In this document: positions 31,093 through 34,657 of the stretch, piece after piece
Layout of the letters: every line of letters begins with the position of its first letter
How positions within the stretch are numbered: position 1 is the first letter of the stretch
NCBI GenBank assembly: GCA_035464675.1
Contig: DATHSA010000004.1
Coordinates: forward strand, 1 to 34,657
Source: JAUYIV01 sp035464675
GTDB taxonomy: Bacteria; Actinomycetota; Acidimicrobiia; Spongiisociales; UBA11373
Reading direction: 5' to 3'
DNA length: 34,657 bases
The notes under the pieces: generated by a model
What the model saw: only the letters and a program-made list of their open reading frames with translations
What the model was told of the DNA's origin: nothing
Databases searched by the model: none
Translations under genes and position numbers: made by a program

Positions 31093-31784
31093 GAGGCGGA
31101 CTGGTCCTCTCTGGCGACGCGGCCCAGTGTCGCCGCATCGACGATCGTGATTCGCCGGTAACCCGTCACGACTGCGCCGAGCTCGCGCAGTCTTCGCACC
31201 GCCTGGTTCACCGACTGGCGGCTGGACCCGAGCAGGGTGGCGATCGCCTCCTGGGACAGCCCGACCTCGCCTCCTCGGCGTCGCGACTCCTCGAGCAGCA
31301 GGTCGGCGACCTGGCCGAGGACCGTCTTGTGCATCAGGTGGAGTATCCGGCTCTGAGTCAGTTCCAACTGCCTGAGCCCGGCAACGAGCCACCTCAGGCA
31401 GAGCGCCGGGTGTCGTGCCAGCTCCGGCAGGAGTTCGTCCCTGGGGAAGGAGATCGCGGTCACATCGTCGGTGGCCCGGGCGGAGGACATGTACTCCCGT
31501 CCCTCGAACATCGCGATGTCCCCCAGCACGGAGCCGGGACCCATGCGTGAGATCACGCGAGGACGATGCGATGGTGATCGGTAGAGCTCCACTTCGCCAC
31601 GCTCGAGCAGGAAGGCCGCTCTGGCAGGTTCGCCCTCCCGGAACAGGTGCCCCCCGGCCCGGTGCTTCACCATTCCTGACACACCGCGGAGAAGCTCCAG
31701 GTCGGATGGGTCGAGTGGGAGGTAGTCGGGCCGGCCGAAGGAGCGTGCCATCCATGCCATGTGCTGGTCGTGTGCTGTCGTCAT
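31089..31784 (-). CDS. Crp/Fnr family transcriptional regulator
   Basis: The 231-residue protein has an N-terminal cyclic-nucleotide-binding-type beta barrel (GGHLFREGEPARAAFLLERG, then GPGSVLGDIAMFEGREYMSS), a dimer helix and a C-terminal winged HTH (GLSQEAIATLLGSSRQSVNQ). In the phosphate-binding cassette the canonical PRAAS-type Arg is replaced: here Tyr-Met-Ser-Ser follows GDIAMFEGRE. cAMP binding is therefore doubtful, though another ligand is possible. GGAG lies 5 nt before the ATG at 31784. Upstream lies a perfect 22-bp palindrome. It is coupled to nnrE by ATGA, so it may tune nicotinamide-nucleotide repair. Confidence 0.9.
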   Translation of the reverse strand: MTTAHDQHMAWMARSFGRPDYLPLDPSDLELLRGVSGMVKHRAGGHLFREGEPARAAFLLERGEVELYRSPSHRPRVISRMGPGSVLGDIAMFEGREYMSSARATDDVTAISFPRDELLPELARHPALCLRWLVAGLRQLELTQSRILHLMHKTVLGQVADLLLEESRRRGGEVGLSQEAIATLLGSSRQSVNQAVRRLRELGAVVTGYRRITIVDAATLGRVAREDQSAS

Positions 31785-31794
31785 GGTGACTCCA

Positions 31795-31816
31795 GATTGT
31801 CGCCTACGCGACAATC
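31795..31816. promoter_or_regulatory. 22-bp palindrome, likely Crp-type operator
   Basis: GATTGTCGC, spacer CTAC, GCGACAATC: perfect 9-bp arms. The size fits a Crp/Fnr dimer site. It begins 11 bp before the regulator ATG, so binding would repress that gene, and it lies 38 bp before the divergent DUF3179 ATG at 31854. Each arm also reads GACAAT outward, which could act as a -10 box. Confidence 0.75.
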
Positions 31817-31853
31817 CTGCCATTCGAGGGCGTGGAGAGGCGTTCTCAGCATC

Positions 31854-33047
31854 ATGAGGTTCATCGCAGTGCTGACGGCGTCGACCCTTGCGGTCGCGGC
31901 GTGCGCAGATGCCGGCGAGGAGATCGCGAGGCCCGACGGCGGGTCCACCACCGGACCGACCACGACCACGACGCAGTCTGCGGTGGATCTCGACGGCCCG
32001 TCCGCCCTCGACGACATCACCCACCCCGACCTTCCGGCACCGCTCGTCGATCCAGAGGCGATCATCTCTGGTGGACCGCCGCCGGACGGCATTCCGCCGA
32101 TCGACTCTCCGCAGTTCGTCTCTGTGAGAGAGGCAGACGAATGGCTCGACGACCACGAGGCGGTCGTCTATCTGACGTTGGCGGGCGAGACCCATGCCTA
32201 TCCCGTTCAGATCCTCATCTGGCATGAGATCGTCAACGACGTCGTCGGCGGTGTTCCCGTTTCCGTCACGTATTGCCCGTTGTGCAACTCGGCGGTGAGT
32301 TACCGGCGAACCATCAGTGGCCACATCACGACGTTCGGGACATCCGGTCGGCTATACGCGTCGGCGCTCGTCATGTACGACCGATTGACCGAGTCGCTCT
32401 GGACCCACTACGACGGCAGGGCGGTGGCAGGGGTGCTGGCCGGCCACGAGTTGGAGCGCATCCCCTCTCCGTTGCTCGCGTGGAGCGACCTGGAGGAGTC
32501 GTTCCCGGATGCGTTGGTGCTCGATCGGGAGGCGACGGGGCACGACCGTCCCTATGGGGCCAACCCCTATGTCGGGTACGACGATCCGGACGGTTACCCC
32601 TTCCTCTTCAGGGGGAACCCCGACGACCGCGCCAGGGCTATGGAGCGCATCGTCGGCGTCGAGTTGGATGGTGCATCCAAGGCCTGGACGCTCGACTCGC
32701 TGGCGAGTGGGTCGGCGACGGCCACCCGGGGCTCCGTCGGCGACATCGAGGGGGTCATCTTCGGGACGTCCGGGCAGGTGAGCGCCGTCGAAGGCCGCGG
32801 TGTCGACGTCGGGAGGGACGTGGGATCGGTCGGTGTCTTCTCACCGGCAGTGGAGGGCACCATCCTGACCTTCGTGACCGAGGACGTCACATTCGTGGAC
32901 CTCGAGACCGGGACGGAGTGGGACATCACCGGACGTGCGATCGAAGGTCCATTGGAGGGCGCGACGCTCGATCAGATCCACCATCTCGACACGTTCTGGT
33001 TCGCTTGGGCCACCTATCGGCCGGGGACCGTCCTGGTCGAGGGCTGA
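31854..33047 (+). CDS. DUF3179-domain lipoprotein
   Basis: The 397-residue protein starts MRFIAVLTASTLAVAACADA, a lipoprotein signal peptide with lipobox VAAC. A threonine-rich stretch (TTGPTTTTTQ) follows, then the DUF3179 domain with VSVTYCPLCNSAVSYRR (a C-x2-C pair), FGTSGRLYASALVMYDR, ESLWTHYDGRAVAG, and PYGANPYVGYDD. The function of DUF3179 is not known; the paired cysteines suggest metal or heme binding or redox. The ribosome site GGAGAGG (31834-31840) is 13 nt from the ATG, longer than usual. The gene faces the Crp/Fnr regulator across the palindrome and is probably its target. Confidence 0.87.
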   Translation: MRFIAVLTASTLAVAACADAGEEIARPDGGSTTGPTTTTTQSAVDLDGPSALDDITHPDLPAPLVDPEAIISGGPPPDGIPPIDSPQFVSVREADEWLDDHEAVVYLTLAGETHAYPVQILIWHEIVNDVVGGVPVSVTYCPLCNSAVSYRRTISGHITTFGTSGRLYASALVMYDRLTESLWTHYDGRAVAGVLAGHELERIPSPLLAWSDLEESFPDALVLDREATGHDRPYGANPYVGYDDPDGYPFLFRGNPDDRARAMERIVGVELDGASKAWTLDSLASGSATATRGSVGDIEGVIFGTSGQVSAVEGRGVDVGRDVGSVGVFSPAVEGTILTFVTEDVTFVDLETGTEWDITGRAIEGPLEGATLDQIHHLDTFWFAWATYRPGTVLVEG

Positions 33048-33057
33048 CGGCTCAGCC
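33042..33057 (+). terminator. Small hairpin over the DUF3179 stop codon
   Basis: GGCTGA, loop CGGC, TCAGCC. The left arm contains the TGA stop. No T-tract. A further inverted repeat, CTCGGTGG/CCACCGAG (33114-33121 and 33157-33164, 35-nt loop), lies in the rest of the 165-bp gap, where no gene is seen. Confidence 0.35.
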
Positions 33058-33212
33058 TCCGATCGGCTGCGATCCTTCCGATTCGCCTCCGTAGGCTCCG
33101 CTCCCGATCTTCTCTCGGTGGTGCGGATGCGGGCAGTCCTGGCAGGCAGGTCTTCCCCACCGAGGCCGAGGAGGTCACGGCAGGTGCTCGGAGAACGAGG
33201 CGTCCAGCAGGC

Positions 33213-34657
33213 CTAGCTGCAGCCCATCGAGTTGCCGCAGTTGAGGCAGCGGTAGCAGGACCCGTTGCGGACCGTGATGTGGCCGCACGTGTCACAGAGC
33301 GGGGCGTCACCCATCATGTCGCCCAGCGCCGTCTGCACCGATGCAGTCTGCGTGGAGGTCGCCGTGCCCTTCGCCGTCACCGCGATCGAGCCCGCGGCCG
33401 CGTGGGCGTGCCCGTTGCCCTTCCCGTTGGCATGGCCCTTGCCGTTGGACACCGGCGCCGGCTGGGGCTTGGCCACCGCGGGGTGGTTGATCGGAGCCGT
33501 CGCCGGCATGTCTTCGTCGAGGCCGAGTTGGATGCCGGCATCCACCGCGAGCCCGCTGGGGGGCTCGGGCAGCTCACCGACGTCCTTCGGGGGCACCTGC
33601 ACCAGGTCGGTCCGGCCCAGGTACTCCATTCCGAGTGCGCGGAACACGTAGTCGATGATCGAGTTCGCCATCTTGATGTTCGGGTGACCCTCGACCATCC
33701 CGCGGGGCTCGAACGTCTGGAAGGTGAACGATTCGACGTACTCCTCGAGGGGAACCCCGTACTGGAGGCCCTTGGAGACGGCGATGGCGAAGCAGCCCAG
33801 GATCCCACGGAGGGTCGCCCCCTCCTTGGCGAGGTCGATGAACAGCTCGCCGAGCGTCCCGTCGTCGTACTCGCCCGTGCGTAGGAAGATCTTGTGGCCG
33901 CCCACCTTCGCCTCCTGGGTCCACCCACCGCGGCGCGAGGGGAGGAGGAAGCGGGGACGGTTGACCCCGTGGTACGCCTGCGTGGGGCTGATCCCCGGCG
34001 CGAACGTCCCGGTCACCACCCGCGCCTCGTTGTCGAGCGCCTCCACGAGCGCGTCGTCCTCGTCGTCGTGGGTGTCACCCTCGCCGGTCGTCGACGAAAG
34101 CGGCTGGCTCGCCTTCGAGCCGTCGCGGTAGAGCGCCATCGCCTTGAGCCCGAGATCGGCGGAGAGGGCGTAGGAGTCCTCGATGTCGCCGACCGTCACC
34201 TCGTTGGGCATGTTGATCGTCTTCGAGATCGCTCCCGAGATGAACGGCTGCGCCGCCGCCATCGCCCGGATGTGCCCGGTGTGGTGGATGAAGCGGACAC
34301 CATGCTTGCCGTTCTTGTTCGCGCAGTCGAACACCGGCAGATGCCGGTCCGCCAGGTGCGGGGCGCCTTCGATCGTCTGCGTGCCACAGATGGTGCGGTT
34401 GGCATCTTCGATCTGGGCCGGGGTGAACCCGAGGGCGCGCAGCAGGTCGAAGTCGAACGAGGTGTACTCGTCCTCGTCGAACCCGAGCCGCTGGAGCGCA
34501 GCCTCGCCCACCACGAACACGTTGAACGCGTGACGCAGCTCGAAGACACCGGGGAGGGTTCCCTCGATCGAGTCGATCTCGGCCTCCGTGAGCCCCTTTG
34601 CGGCGAGCGACTCACGGTTGATGTGGGGCGCCCCTTCGAGGCTCATAGTGCCGATCA
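33213..34657 (-). CDS. nrdJ: Adenosylcobalamin-dependent ribonucleotide reductase, C-terminal part
   Basis: The reading frame stays open to the window edge, so the gene starts to the right. About 481 residues are visible. They include the late catalytic-barrel segments RFIHHTGHIRAMAAAQPFIS, SKTINMPNEVTVGDIEDSYA and LKAMALYRDGSK, then an acidic linker, FETFEPRG-like FTFQTFEPRGM, a Lys/Gly/His-rich linker (33370-33460) and a C-terminal zinc-type domain CDTCGHI...CYRCLNCG. This is the layout of class II NrdJ, which makes deoxyribonucleotides using vitamin B12 without oxygen dependence. The C-terminal cysteines probably bind zinc and regenerate the active-site thiols. It implies the cell makes or imports B12. 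Confidence 0.93.
   Translation of the reverse strand, partial: IGTMSLEGAPHINRESLAAKGLTEAEIDSIEGTLPGVFELRHAFNVFVVGEAALQRLGFDEDEYTSFDFDLLRALGFTPAQIEDANRTICGTQTIEGAPHLADRHLPVFDCANKNGKHGVRFIHHTGHIRAMAAAQPFISGAISKTINMPNEVTVGDIEDSYALSADLGLKAMALYRDGSKASQPLSSTTGEGDTHDDEDDALVEALDNEARVVTGTFAPGISPTQAYHGVNRPRFLLPSRRGGWTQEAKVGGHKIFLRTGEYDDGTLGELFIDLAKEGATLRGILGCFAIAVSKGLQYGVPLEEYVESFTFQTFEPRGMVEGHPNIKMANSIIDYVFRALGMEYLGRTDLVQVPPKDVGELPEPPSGLAVDAGIQLGLDEDMPATAPINHPAVAKPQPAPVSNGKGHANGKGNGHAHAAAGSIAVTAKGTATSTQTASVQTALGDMMGDAPLCDTCGHITVRNGSCYRCLNCGNSMGCS

Overview
The window is high-GC, densely coded bacterial chromosome that looks like an actinobacterium, probably an uncultured Acidimicrobiia-type lineage. 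The lineage call is an inference from gene content: a bacterial proteasome activator (Bpa) ending in the proteasome-docking residues GQYL, a wax ester synthase/DGAT, an adenosylcobalamin-dependent ribonucleotide reductase, and many leaderless genes with a TAnnnT -10 box directly before the start codon. I see no rRNA, tRNA, CRISPR array, transposase or prophage genes.

Layout. 1-4345: two ABC exporter modules on the + strand, an ABC-2 drug-type pair (its ATPase cut by the window edge) and a MacB/LolD-like ATPase with an 842-residue FtsX-type permease, closed by a strong hairpin. 4417-6234 (-): a protein made of 22-residue amphipathic repeats and a BNR-type beta-propeller. 6467-10761: MscS channel, SRAP DNA-protein crosslink protein, an alpha/beta-hydrolase and metallo-beta-lactamase pair, and a Na+/Ca2+ exchanger. 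10843-16035: an AlkA-type glycosylase diverging from a WS/DGAT gene, which is coupled to an S41 lipoprotein protease that seems to start at CTG; then a PQQ-type propeller. 16136-21647 (+): PolX, a NYN-LOTUS protein, DDAH, Bpa and photolyase. 21694-24739 (-): cyclophilin, a DmdC-like acyl-CoA dehydrogenase and a YbaK editing protein. 24845-27409: AI-2E permease and an orphan PAS histidine kinase. 27483-31092: an ECF sigma factor translationally coupled to an unusual alkyltransferase with an Ada zinc domain at its C-terminus, a methyltransferase, a second AlkA-type glycosylase and NAD(P)HX epimerase. 31089-33047: a Crp/Fnr-type regulator with a perfect palindrome in its divergent promoter region, facing a DUF3179 lipoprotein. 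33213-34657 (-): the C-terminal part of NrdJ.

How the genes fit together. DNA repair is over-represented: two alkylation glycosylases, the alkyltransferase/Ada fusion, SRAP, PolX and photolyase. They are scattered through separate transcription units, so any common control would act in trans. The sigma factor/alkyltransferase pair is the best candidate for an undescribed regulatory system: an alkylation-sensing Ada domain tied to an ECF sigma factor with no visible anti-sigma factor. A second candidate is the 22-mer repeat protein, whose repeats resemble lipid-droplet coat proteins, in a genome that also encodes a neutral-lipid synthase.

Transcription signals. At least eleven annotated genes plus one mini-ORF have TAnnnT ending 6-10 nt before the start codon and no Shine-Dalgarno sequence. 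Genes inside operons use ATGA/GTGA-type overlaps or a Shine-Dalgarno sequence instead.
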